From positions 1 to 62,466 of the forward strand of contig JADZEM010000136.1 of the NCBI GenBank assembly GCA_020850535.1: a stretch of DNA of 62,466 nucleotides. Reading direction: 5' to 3'. A program made the translations under genes and the position numbers. The DNA comes from Chloroflexota bacterium. Lineage in GTDB: Bacteria; Chloroflexota; UBA6077; JACCZL01. The first letter of the stretch is position 1, and every line of letters starts with the position of its first letter. Shown here piece by piece: positions 1 through 7,969 of the stretch. The notes below the pieces were generated by a model. The model was not told the DNA's origin and did no database searches. It saw only the letters and a program-made list of their open reading frames with translations.

Positions 1-2
1 AG

Positions 3-107
3 GTCGCTGCCTGGGAGGCCGCCCGCAACGAACAGCGCGCCACCATCCGCTGGCAGTTCACCGTCGATGACGCGCGGCGCAAGCTGCATCGGCTCTACCC
101 CTCGTAA
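3..107 (+). pseudogene. IS630-type transposase, C-terminal end (cut by window edge)
   Basis: The window opens inside a reading frame that ends at the TAA at 105-107. Its last residues (IRWQFTVDDARRKLHRLYPS) are typical of the C-terminus of IS630-family transposases, where a TIRW-F-T--DAR-KL-RLYP ending is common. Only 34 codons are visible, so the DDE residues cannot be checked and intactness is unknown. The right end of the element should lie within roughly 20 bases after the stop. The next gene seems to lack its own N-terminus, which fits insertion of this element into it. Confidence 0.6.
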
Positions 108-108
108 T

Positions 109-573
109 CAGCGTGGCGAAGTACTAGGTGGCGTGCAATTGGGGATCTCGGAGTCCGATGTACGTGAACTGTTAGGGGAACCGGACCACAAGTTCGACAG
201 TCCTGTTGACCCGGCTTCGGACTGGATCTATGGCTCAGCTGAAGTGGCGTTCCAAGATGGGTCGGTCATCGCCATCCGGCTTCGTCTGGGCGACTTGCAG
301 GATTTGCCAGAGAAGCTATGCCTGACAGGATATCTGCCAAAGTTGGGAACACGAATAGAAGAATTCCTTGCGTATGTGCGTGCAGAGAAGCTCTCCGTAG
401 CTGAGGATACCCTGTATTCCAACCTGGAGGCATTCGATGACGACGACAAGGAAGTTGTCCTCGTCGTCGGGGGTGGGGTCGACGTGTGGTTCGTCGGAAC
501 GCCTCCCAGATTGAACCGATTTCTCGTCGCCACTGGCCGAGTACCGTTGGAGCGGCTGCGCCCCCTGCCCTAG
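109..573 (+). CDS. Unrecognised protein, probably lacking its N-terminus
   Basis: I do not recognise this gene. The frame is open from an ATG at 67, but that start lies inside the transposase tail. The protein-like part begins near GVQLGISESDVRELLGEP (from about 130). That opening resembles the short helix-turn segment of BamE/SmpA-like small domains, but the match is too weak for a name. The rest is acidic, with a DDDDKEVVLVVGGGVDVW stretch, and ends in a basic tail. No ATG lies in frame after the transposase stop; GTG at 133 and TTG at 139 are the only options. I infer that the IS630-type element removed the original start. Confidence 0.4.
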   Translation, partial: QRGEVLGGVQLGISESDVRELLGEPDHKFDSPVDPASDWIYGSAEVAFQDGSVIAIRLRLGDLQDLPEKLCLTGYLPKLGTRIEEFLAYVRAEKLSVAEDTLYSNLEAFDDDDKEVVLVVGGGVDVWFVGTPPRLNRFLVATGRVPLERLRPLP

Positions 574-735
574 CCACCCGAGTACGACGGTTCACAGGAT
601 TGAACCCTGCCATAGCTGTCACGGGAAGCTGACCCCTTCTCAGTTTCCACCTACGATCAAGGGGAAGCCTGGTGGTCCTTGGGACAGATTGCGAGACTCG
701 ATCCGGTGAATGGGTAGCGCCCCACGGAACCGTGG

Positions 736-1546
736 TCACGCGGCAGTCTTGAGAGGCGGGTGTTTCGGCGGTCGGCCGCGTCGTTTGGGTGGGATCCAGC
801 GAGGTAAGGGGATCTGGAGCCGGAGCAGTTCGCGGATGGTCCAGGGGTGATCGGCAAGGCCGGCGGCATGGCCGGTGTACGCTGGTGCCACTTGCGGGGG
901 GCGCCGGGCGGGGCGAGCGGGCGGCGGCTGTCATGCGGCCAGCAGAAGTTGTAGGCGGTACCGACCAGCCACACGCCGGCGGTGAGGGTCGCCTCGGTGT
1001 GAGCGATGGCACGTCCGCGACGAGTGAGCGGCGCGAGGTGGGCGCGGACGGTGGCGTTGAGGCGCTCGATGTCGGCGGTGTTGATCACGGTGCCGACTGA
1101 TCACGCCGCCCAGCCACAGCCGCGAGGGCGCCGCCAGCGCGAGCGCCATCCAGACCTTGCCGCCGACCTGCTTCACCCACAGCTCGTCCGCCTGCACGTG
1201 CTGGAGATCGACCTGCCCCCGCTCCACCAAGTGCTCATGCACCCGCTGGCAGTGCTGCCCGGCACCCGCGAGCCAGCGCGCCACCGTGCGCTCGTCGGGC
1301 CCAAACGCCGCCACAATCGCTTGCGTTGGGCAGCCATGACTCAGCAGCGTCAGCACCAGCACCGCCAGCTCAGCCGGCGTCTGCAGCCGATAGAACGGCG
1401 TCCCGACCGTCTCAGCGAAAGGTCCGCTTGCACCGCCGACACTGGTACCGCCGGTCCGCCTGACTGTGGATCCGGATGTTGCTTCCACCGACAATGCCAC
1501 GCTCAGGGCAGTCCGAGTTGTGGCAGAATTGCCGCTGTGGGTCCAT
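736..1546 (-). pseudogene. Zinc-ribbon DDE transposase (IS1-like), broken
   Basis: Fragments of one transposase are spread over three frames. It starts at the ATG at 1546 (MDPQRQFC), with a zinc ribbon made of CHNSDC and CRRCKRTF. A one-base shift near 1415 changes frame to FAETVGTPFYRLQTPAEL and continues through QADELWVKQVGGKVW. After WLGGVISRHRD (near 1095) the catalytic middle is missing and the frame resumes at INTADIERLNATVRAHLAPL. A further shift near 868 leads to the natural ending IPPKRRGRPPKH with TGA at 736-738. Relatives in Chloroflexota genomes keep an uninterrupted frame. With two frameshifts and an internal deletion it is dead. The exact family name is from memory. Confidence 0.75.
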
Positions 1547-1699
1547 CGGTGCCTCCAGATGATGGGATGTAGGAGTTGCATCACCTGCAATGCCTGATGG
1601 ACCCGCTTTTTGTCAGGCCCGCCCCTCGTTCCGCTTACTCTGCACAGTTGAGTGGGGTGCTACCAAGCTGCCACCTTCGTGACTGATTTCGGTGAGCAG

Positions 1700-1714
1700 T
1701 TGCCTGACAGGCAA
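1700..1714. promoter_or_regulatory. Perfect operator-like palindrome TTGCCTGACAGGCAA
   Basis: Two 7-base arms surround one central base. The size and symmetry suit a GntR- or TetR-type operator. It lies upstream of the headless dehydrogenase fragment at 1848, so it may be the surviving control site of a lost operon. No regulator lies next to it. Otherwise I see nothing coding between the transposase remnant (1546) and 1848. Confidence 0.35.
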
Positions 1715-1810
1715 TATCCCGATAGAGGGTGAATCGTCGATGCTGTGAGGTTGGCGTCGACGCGTCTTACGTGATAGCGTGTCGCAGGTCAGGATGCCTG
1801 TCGGACGTTA

Positions 1811-1835
1811 GGGACTGTCAAGTAAAAACTGTCTC
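1811..1835. mobile_element. Possible solitary insertion-sequence end
   Basis: The sequence beginning GGGACTGTCAAGTAAAAACT looks like the terminal inverted repeat of IS256-type elements (GGGACTGTCAA-TAAA...). No transposase or partner repeat is visible nearby. It abuts the point at which the dehydrogenase fragment begins, so it may mark the break that removed that gene's 5' part. This is resemblance only. Confidence 0.3.
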
Positions 1836-1847
1836 AAAGGGACGTGA

Positions 1848-2213
1848 GCGTGGACGGGGCTGGGGCTCGCGATCGAGTTGCTGGCCGGCGCGCTCGTCGG
1901 GTCGGCGACCGGGCGGGACGTGCGCGGTACCCTCGACTCGCAGCACCCGGCCTCCAAGGGCGACCTGTTCATCGCCATCGACCCCGGCTCGCTCGCCGGC
2001 TCCGGTGACCTGGCGGAGCGGGCCGGAGCGTACCTGGACGAGGTCCGCTCGTCCAGGCCCATTGGCCCGGCCGCACCACCCCGCATCCCCGGCGACCGGG
2101 CACGAGCCTGCCGGGCCGGACGGCTGACCGACGGCATCGTGCTCTCCCGCGAAGCCTGGGAAGCGGCGATCGCGCTCCGAGAGCCGCGCGTCGCGGTCGG
2201 CGCGACCGGCTGA
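1848..2213 (+). pseudogene. Malate/L-lactate dehydrogenase family (Ldh), C-terminal fragment
   Basis: About 120 codons match the end of the Ldh family of NAD(P)-dependent 2-hydroxyacid oxidoreductases. GLGLAIELLAGALVGSATG is the conserved nucleotide-binding end region, followed by HPASKGDLFIAIDP, then an AERAGAYLDEVR helix and PRIPGDRARA. Full-length members are about 340 residues, so two thirds are missing. A stop at 1845-1847 closes the frame upstream. A TTG at 1878 could start translation but would give a non-functional piece. It lies next to a hydroxyacid/aldo-keto catabolic operon to which the intact gene could once have belonged. Confidence 0.7.
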
Positions 2214-2291
2214 GACCACGGCGCCCCGCCGCTCGCGCCCCGCGTTCCAGCGCGGGGGCCAGACCGGCGAGGCGCGATCTCTCGCGGTCGC

Positions 2292-3293
2292 TTACCGGCG
2301 GACCGGGCGACGGTCGGCCGGCCAGGCCATCCGGAAGGCCGGGCCCCCGATCAGCGCCAGATCCAATCGCCCCGCCTCGGCGATGGACTCCAGCTGCTCG
2401 CGCGTCAGCGTCGAGCCGAACGCCGCCACGTTCTGTCGAATCTCCTGGGGCGAGATCATGCCCGGCACCGTCTGGTCCACCAGCGGCTCGGTGTACGAGT
2501 AGGCCAGCGCCGCCTCGCGAATCGAGACGCCGAGCTCGGCGCAGCGACGCTCCATCATACTCACCGCGTCCGCCACCTCGGGCAGGGCCGGGAAGTACGT
2601 GTAGAGGCCCCCTTCGGCACCGGTGGCCAGGATGCTGCCCCCAAACGGTGCCGCTGCGATGGTCGCCACGCCCTTCGCTCGGGCCGCTTCCAGCAGGCCA
2701 CTCGTCCTGGCGGTCGGGTTGAGTAGGGTGTAGAGACGCGGGAACTGGATCGCGTCGAACTCGCCGCACTCCACCGCGAGCTGCAACGGCTTGAGCGTCC
2801 CCGTCGCCACGCCAACGGTGCCCAACAGTCCCTCGGACTGGAGCTTGCGCATCGCCTCCAACGCGCCGCCCGGCCCGAGGATCGTCTGCATGTCGTGCTC
2901 GTCGCGCGGGTCGTGCACGAACATCAGCGGGATCTTTTCGATCCGCAGCTCCTTCAGGCTGCGCTCGGCGCTGGCCCGGACCTGATCCGCGCTGAACCCC
3001 TTGCCGTGCCCGAACTTCGTGAAGATCAGCAGGTCGTCCGGTGCCCCCGCCGCCGGCAGCAGTCGCCCGAGGAGCGCCTCATTCTCGTACGCCTCGGCGG
3101 TGTGGATGCAGCGGATGCCCGCCGCGAAGGCGGCCCGCAGGGTGGCGACGATCGCCTCGTCACCTTCCAGGCGAGTCTGCTCCGGCCCCTGGCCGCCCCA
3201 CCCGTAGGCACCGATGGCGAGCCCAGTGGTACGGAGGCCGGTCCGGCCCAGGGTGACCCATGGGACCGCGGGCAGCGATGTTGGTGCACTCAT
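2292..3293 (-). CDS. Aldo/keto reductase (copy 1), last gene of leftward operon
   Basis: A 333-residue member of the aldo/keto reductase superfamily, which reduces sugar or other carbonyls with NAD(P)H in a TIM barrel. It opens with WVTLGRTGLRTTGLAIGAYGWGG. The catalytic Tyr is likely the one in TAEAYENE, the Lys is in IFTKFG and the His in LMFVHDPRDE, the usual order for the family. A second copy of the same length lies at 16082-17083, with the same AVPW/SIPW-TLGRTG start and the RLDLALIGGP-type end. It is the last gene of the operon that starts at 13639. The substrate cannot be read; neighbours suggest a sugar-derived aldehyde or lactone. Confidence 0.85.
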   Translation of the reverse strand: MSAPTSLPAVPWVTLGRTGLRTTGLAIGAYGWGGQGPEQTRLEGDEAIVATLRAAFAAGIRCIHTAEAYENEALLGRLLPAAGAPDDLLIFTKFGHGKGFSADQVRASAERSLKELRIEKIPLMFVHDPRDEHDMQTILGPGGALEAMRKLQSEGLLGTVGVATGTLKPLQLAVECGEFDAIQFPRLYTLLNPTARTSGLLEAARAKGVATIAAAPFGGSILATGAEGGLYTYFPALPEVADAVSMMERRCAELGVSIREAALAYSYTEPLVDQTVPGMISPQEIRQNVAAFGSTLTREQLESIAEAGRLDLALIGGPAFRMAWPADRRPVRR

Positions 3294-3380
3294 ACTCTGT
3301 ATATCCTCTGAGGCTCTGGAATTGGTCCTGCAGGCCGGCCCCTCCCGACTGCGTTGGAGAGAGGACGGCGAGAGGTTTGT

Positions 3381-4358
3381 CTACTGGCGGCGCCGGTCCC
3401 ACACCGTCGGGTTGATGAGGCCATCTGGGCGCTCGCCGCGCAGCACTCGGACGACGTTCTCGGCGGCCGCATGCATCGAGGCCATCGCCGCGGTTTCGGT
3501 GCTGCCGGCCGCGTGCGGCGCCAACACCACGTTGTCGAGGTTACGGAACAGGCTGTCGTGGTTCGGCTCGACGACCCGCACGTCGAGCGCGGCGCCGGCG
3601 ATCCGCTGCTCCGAGAGCGCCCGGTACAGCGCCTGCTCGTCCACCAGCGGGCCGCGCGCGGCGTTGACGAGATACGCCGTCGGCTTCATCAGCCCGAGGG
3701 TACGGTCGTTGACCGTGTTCTCGGTCTCGGCCGACGACGGCAGGTGCAGTGTCACGAAGTCGCTCTCGGCGAAGACGCGCTCCAGCGGCGCCAGCTCGAT
3801 GCCGTGCTCCCGAGCGAAGTCCTGCTGGGGATAGGGCTCGTAGGCCAGAATCTTCATGTCGAAGCCGCGCGCCCGCCGCGCCACGCCCCGCCCGATATTG
3901 CCCAGCCCGACGATCCCAAGCGTCTTCTGCCAGACGTCCCCGCCGATCCGCGTCTGCCAGATGCCGCCCTTGACCTCGCGGTCGAACAGCGGGATCCAAC
4001 GGGCCACGCCGAGCAACAGCCCCATCGTGAAGTCCGCCACGGCGTTGGCGTTGGCACCGGGCGTGTTGCTGACGACGACGCCCCGTTCCGTCGCCGCTGG
4101 GATGTCCACCGCGTCGTAGCCGATGCCGATTCGCGAGACGTGGCGCAGGGTGGGCGCGCCATCGAACACCTCGGCGGTGTACGGCTCGATGATCGCGACG
4201 ACCGCGTCGCAGCCGTCGAGCGCTCGGATCAACTCGGCGGCCGGCGTCTGCGGGTTGGCCGGAACGTAGCGCACCTCGTGGCCGGCCGCGTACAGCGGCG
4301 CCAGCGGGCCGTCCGGACTCAAGTTTGCGTAGCGGCGCGTCACCAGGACCGTCGCCAT
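3381..4358 (-). CDS. D-isomer-specific 2-hydroxyacid dehydrogenase
   Basis: A 325-residue NAD-dependent D-2-hydroxyacid dehydrogenase of the SerA/glyoxylate reductase type. The nucleotide-binding motif is GIVGLGNIGRGVARR. The catalytic Arg lies in NAARGPLVDEQAL, Glu in the ALDVRVVEPNHD segment and His in VLAPHAAGSTE. I chose the ATG at 4358 because GGAG sits eight bases upstream, although the frame extends 13 codons further. In this operon it could interconvert a 2-keto acid made by the aldolase encoded next door (4467-5249). No ACT domain is present, so it is not full-length SerA and probably not for serine synthesis. Confidence 0.85.
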   Translation of the reverse strand: MATVLVTRRYANLSPDGPLAPLYAAGHEVRYVPANPQTPAAELIRALDGCDAVVAIIEPYTAEVFDGAPTLRHVSRIGIGYDAVDIPAATERGVVVSNTPGANANAVADFTMGLLLGVARWIPLFDREVKGGIWQTRIGGDVWQKTLGIVGLGNIGRGVARRARGFDMKILAYEPYPQQDFAREHGIELAPLERVFAESDFVTLHLPSSAETENTVNDRTLGLMKPTAYLVNAARGPLVDEQALYRALSEQRIAGAALDVRVVEPNHDSLFRNLDNVVLAPHAAGSTETAAMASMHAAAENVVRVLRGERPDGLINPTVWDRRRQ

Positions 4359-4466
4359 CGAGCTATCTCCTTCTGGTGGCGCCCGACGACGGCCCACGCC
4401 CGGCGCACGTCAGAGAAGGGCCCCTTCCCTGCACGTCGGGCATCGGCCGGCCTGGGCGCGTCCTCG

Positions 4467-5249
4467 TCAGGCGGGCCGGATCAGCTTCCGAACCGCGTCG
4501 ATGCCGCGAGTCAGGCCCTCCGCGAACAGGCGGTGGTCCGCACCGTAGGCGATGGCGCGATACCCCGTCGCCATCCACTCTTTGGCCATCTCCAGGCTGC
4601 CGGCGGCCACCCCGCACGGCTTGCCGTTCCGGTCCGCCACATCGGCCACCCGCTTCATGGCGTCCTGGAACGCCGCCGACTTGAACTGGCCGGGGATGCC
4701 CATCTGGATCGAGAGGTCGTTGTGGCCGATCCAGAGACAGTCGATCCCATCCGTGGCGCCGATCGCCTCCAGATTCTCCAGCCCGGACGGCGACTCGATC
4801 TGGGCGATGATGAACGTCCGCTCGTCAATCGCCGCGATCTTGTCAGTCAGGCTTGCCTGCTCATAGTCGTCCTGGGCCATCCCGAAGCCGGCCCCTCGCC
4901 GACCACGCGGCGGGTAGCGGGTGGCGTCCACGATCCGCCGCGCCTGCTCTCCAGACTCGACCATCGGAATCATCAGCCCCAGCATCCCAACGTCCAGGGC
5001 GCGAGCCATGAAGCTGTATTCGGTGGCCGGCACGCGGCACATCGGCACCGGCGAAGGGCCCCGCGAGGACGCCGCCAGCATGCGCAGCGTCTCGAAGGAC
5101 ATACCGGTGTGCTCCATGTCGTAGATGGCGAACTCCGCGCCGGTGTGGCCCATCAAGCGCGGGATGCCGGGCACGAAGAGCTCGAACAGCATCGTGCCGA
5201 TGGCGGTTCCGCCACGCTGGAGCTTCGATTTCACCGGGTTGTCGCGCAC
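4467..5249 (-). CDS. HpcH/HpaI-type class II aldolase
   Basis: A 260-residue member of the HpcH/HpaI aldolase/citrate lyase family. These metal-dependent TIM-barrel enzymes cleave 2-keto-3-deoxy acids to pyruvate plus an aldehyde. Visible marks are AIYDMEHTGMSFETLR (the DMEH segment), LGLMIPMVESGEQAR, IIAQIESPSGLENLEAI (metal-binding Glu) and DCLWIGHNDLSIQMG (metal-binding Asp). The length is usual for the family. It is followed by a 2-hydroxyacid dehydrogenase and preceded by TIM-barrel proteins of unknown reaction. Together they suggest breakdown of a keto-deoxy sugar acid. The exact substrate is not readable. Confidence 0.85.
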   Translation of the reverse strand: MRDNPVKSKLQRGGTAIGTMLFELFVPGIPRLMGHTGAEFAIYDMEHTGMSFETLRMLAASSRGPSPVPMCRVPATEYSFMARALDVGMLGLMIPMVESGEQARRIVDATRYPPRGRRGAGFGMAQDDYEQASLTDKIAAIDERTFIIAQIESPSGLENLEAIGATDGIDCLWIGHNDLSIQMGIPGQFKSAAFQDAMKRVADVADRNGKPCGVAAGSLEMAKEWMATGYRAIAYGADHRLFAEGLTRGIDAVRKLIRPA

Positions 5250-5379
5250 GGGGAGCCTCCCTCACATTGCTCCGTCGGTAGACGGGACGGTCCCGATCGT
5301 GGCCTGACAGTCGCGCGGCCGGGCGGCGTGCCGGCACATGCCGGACCTGCCGCGCCCCGCGGTGTCCGTCCTGCATCCA

Positions 5380-6231
5380 TCAGATCAGGGCCGGACTGCG
5401 AAGACGCTGGCCCTTGAGCGCCGCGATCTCCGCCGCGACACGCTCCTCGATCGGGATGCGCTCGATGGCCGATTCCCCGAAGAAGCCGTGGACGTCCGTG
5501 TGGGCGTACAGCGCCTCGGTGTCGTCCGGCCGGGCAAACGGGCCACCGTGGGCCAGGCAGAAGACGCTCGGGTTGACGCGCTGCGCCGCCGTGACGATGG
5601 CCTGGACGTGCGCCAGCGACTCCTTCAGCGGAAGCCGCGGCTCCTTCGGGCCGACCATCCCGCCCACGGTCAGGCCGCAGCGCGCGACGATCACGTCCGC
5701 GCCGGCCTGCGTGAGCCCGCGCGCGTGCTCTTCCGAGAAGGCGAACCCGATCGTGAACAGGTCGCGGGCGTGCGCCAGCGACAGCAGCTCGTACTCGCGC
5801 TCGATGCCCTGGCCGACGTCCGAGCGCGCCAGCCCCCAACTCGGGATCGCCCCGACGGACGGGAAGTTGCCGACGCCGTCAAACCGAAGCTGCTGGAGCT
5901 CGTCCAGCACGCGCGGCAGGCGGCGGCGGGTGGGGTCGGTCGCCTCGACGCCGGCAATGATCGAGGTCCGCTCGACCACGTTGTCGATCTGCGGGTACAG
6001 CGACAGCATCATCGCGGTGGCGTTGCCGAGCGTGACGGTGGTGGGAAGCCCCTGCATCCGCGACACGCCGGTGCAGAGGACGACGATCAGGTCCGCACCG
6101 GCGACCTCGGCGCACTTGGCGACGATGCCGGAGCCGGCCCCGACCGCGATGATCGGCTCGCCGCGCGCGAGGGTCTGCTTGAGCCGTTCGAGTATGGTGG
6201 CACGGGTGAAGGCGCGCTCTGGGGTGACCAT
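5380..6231 (-). CDS. PEP hydrolase-type TIM-barrel protein (PF09370 family), copy A
   Basis: A 283-residue protein of the family annotated 'phosphoenolpyruvate hydrolase' or 'TIM-barrel signal transduction protein'. Shared marks are a start FTRATILERLKQTLARGEPI, the VGAGSGIVAKCAE-AGADLIVV-TGVSR--GLPTT segment, the CLAHGGPFARPDD motif near residue 225 and a C-terminal GESAIERIPIEE. Three paralogues lie in this window. This copy is the most divergent: it has VLCTG where the others have VYxTG, and IAVGAGSGI in place of GAGSS. It ends the run of barrel genes, with only 4 bases between it and copy B. The biochemical role is unproven; the fold corresponds to the C-terminal half of tomato Tm-1. Confidence 0.8.
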   Translation of the reverse strand: MVTPERAFTRATILERLKQTLARGEPIIAVGAGSGIVAKCAEVAGADLIVVLCTGVSRMQGLPTTVTLGNATAMMLSLYPQIDNVVERTSIIAGVEATDPTRRRLPRVLDELQQLRFDGVGNFPSVGAIPSWGLARSDVGQGIEREYELLSLAHARDLFTIGFAFSEEHARGLTQAGADVIVARCGLTVGGMVGPKEPRLPLKESLAHVQAIVTAAQRVNPSVFCLAHGGPFARPDDTEALYAHTDVHGFFGESAIERIPIEERVAAEIAALKGQRLRSPALI

Positions 6232-6235
6232 GCTG

Positions 6236-7102
6236 CTACCTCGTTCCGGGCGTGCCGGCCGCCGCGAGAACGCGCGGGTGCTTCGACTTGAAGGCCTTGA
6301 TCGCGTCGATGACCGCCGCCTCGACGGGGATCCGCTCGACGCTGGACGCCCCGAGGAAACCCTGGGCGTCGGTGTGGTCGTACAGGTACCGGGTATCCGT
6401 CGGGCCGGAGATCGGGCCGCCGTGGGAGAGGCAGATGATCTCCGGGTTCTCGCGGCGGGCCAGGTCGATCAGCTTCTGGACGTGCTCGGCGGCCGCCTCC
6501 AACGACATCGCCGAGGCACCGGCACCGGCCAGGCCACCGGTGGTCCAGCCGGCGTGCGGCACGATCACGTCAGCGCCGGCCGCCGCCAGTCCCTGCGTCT
6601 GCTCCTCGGTGTAGCCGTAGCAGCAGGTGAAGTACTCCAGCCTGCGGGCGATCCGGACCATCTCGAAGTCCCGCTCGACGCCCAGTCCGACGCTGCGGCG
6701 GTCGCGGTTGCGGGCGGTGCTCGGGCCGGTGGTCGGGAAGTTGATCAGGCCATCGAAGCCGGTCGCGCGGAAGTCGTCGACGAGGCGCTCCAGGTCGAAG
6801 TAGGTCGGGTCCTGGGCCTCGGCCCCGCCGATGATCGGCGTCTGGGTCACCACATTGGCGATCTCGGGATACATTGCCAGCGTGGACGGGTTGGCGTGGT
6901 TCATCGTGTGGGTGGTGGGCAGTCCCATCAGGCGAGAGGTGCCGGTGTTGTAGACGATGATGAGATCGGCGCCGCCGGCCTCGGCCGACTTCGCGATCAG
7001 CCCGGAGCTGCTGCCCGCGCCGATGATCGGCTTGCGCTCGGCGATACTCTGCCGGAGGCGGGCCAGAATCTTGGCGCGGGTGAACGGTCGTCGATCCGCC
7101 AC
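6236..7102 (-). CDS. PEP hydrolase-type TIM-barrel protein (PF09370 family), copy B
   Basis: A 288-residue paralogue with FTRAKILARLRQSIAERKPI, GAGSSSGLIAKSAEAGGADL, TGTSRLMGLPTTHT, CLSHGGPISGPTDT and GASSVERIPVE. I place the start at the GTG at 7102, preceded by AAGGAGC at good spacing; the open frame runs 25 codons further but that part is not conserved among the copies. It is almost adjacent to copy A, so translation is probably coupled. Four copies in one region suggest either a multi-step use or a hetero-oligomer. The reaction is unknown. Confidence 0.8.
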   Translation of the reverse strand: MADRRPFTRAKILARLRQSIAERKPIIGAGSSSGLIAKSAEAGGADLIIVYNTGTSRLMGLPTTHTMNHANPSTLAMYPEIANVVTQTPIIGGAEAQDPTYFDLERLVDDFRATGFDGLINFPTTGPSTARNRDRRSVGLGVERDFEMVRIARRLEYFTCCYGYTEEQTQGLAAAGADVIVPHAGWTTGGLAGAGASAMSLEAAAEHVQKLIDLARRENPEIICLSHGGPISGPTDTRYLYDHTDAQGFLGASSVERIPVEAAVIDAIKAFKSKHPRVLAAAGTPGTR

Positions 7103-7207
7103 GAGGTGCTCCTTGGTACGGAGAGCGCATCCGGCTCGCGCCGCGCACGGCGTCGCCGGATGCCCGTCGAACGGCACCGGTGTCGCCGGCGCGCGTTCAG
7201 GTCGCGA

Positions 7208-7909
7208 TCAGATCGGCGACTCCATCGCCCAGTCCGGCACCTCGCGGTTCTTGACCGGGTCGCCGTGCAGCTCCCGCAGCAGGTGCCCGTCCCGGCCCTT
7301 GCCTTCGATCTGGGTCGCGAAGCCGACCCCCTCGAAGTGCTGCTCCGGGTTGAGCGCCCCGTGCTCGTAGCCCATGCCGGCCGCGAGCATCATGCCGGGG
7401 CGCATTGGGAATTCGCGGTCGTCGTAGTTCAAGGTGAAGTTGCCCCGGAACACAAACCAGTACTCGTCGCCGTCGTGGAAGTGGTAATCGCACGGCTTGT
7501 CGGGGCGGAACTGGAAAATCTCGGTTCGGATCGCCTCCTTCCAGGTGCCGGAGATCCGTACCAGTTCGACGGTCGAGCTGGAGATGTTGCGGATCGTCGC
7601 CCCGGTCGGCGGGATGTCCAGCCAGTCGCGGCGGCGCAGGGTCACGCGGCCGTACGCCGTCTCGACGTGTGCCTCCCCGACCAGCACCACGATCCGCTCC
7701 TTCAGGGACGTCGGCGTGATGGTGATCTCGGTCGGGTCGGCCTGCGCCTGGGGCGCCGCCCAGACGGCCTGGTGACCGGCCGCCAGGGCCTCGGCAGTTG
7801 AATGGACCTGCGGCGTCCTGTTCCGGCCGAGGTAGATAAACTCGTAGTCGTCGATGTCCACCCAGGGCAGCTTCTGCTCTTTGAGGGTCTCGCGCGTGTA
7901 CACCGGCAT
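7208..7909 (-). CDS. Cupin-domain protein (bicupin-like)
   Basis: A 233-residue protein with a clear cupin metal site in its second half: PCDYHFHDGDEYWFVFRGNF gives the two His and a Glu, and YEHGALNP supplies a later His. The first half (near VVLVGEAHVETAYGRVTLRRRDWLDIPP) looks like a second, more degenerate cupin barrel, so it is probably a two-barrel protein. It lies between two TIM-barrel paralogues in the operon. Such proteins often isomerise sugars or sugar acids (KduI- or mannose-isomerase-like) or act as lyases. I infer an isomerase or epimerase role, without a specific substrate. Confidence 0.75.
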   Translation of the reverse strand: MPVYTRETLKEQKLPWVDIDDYEFIYLGRNRTPQVHSTAEALAAGHQAVWAAPQAQADPTEITITPTSLKERIVVLVGEAHVETAYGRVTLRRRDWLDIPPTGATIRNISSSTVELVRISGTWKEAIRTEIFQFRPDKPCDYHFHDGDEYWFVFRGNFTLNYDDREFPMRPGMMLAAGMGYEHGALNPEQHFEGVGFATQIEGKGRDGHLLRELHGDPVKNREVPDWAMESPI

Positions 7910-7969
7910 GGTCGTCCACTCCTCGTGATCTGGGGCGGAGCGGGCGGGGCAGCCCGCCCCCCGGTCGCC

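Noticed and set aside
3354-5417. A 687-codon open frame on the plus strand opposite three operon genes
   Set aside because: Its product is arginine/histidine/aspartate-rich with no recognisable domain and mirrors the codon structure of the opposite strand; the minus-strand genes have clear motifs. The same holds for other long frames such as 5414-7801, 11264-12850, 17289-18986 and 49810-51852.
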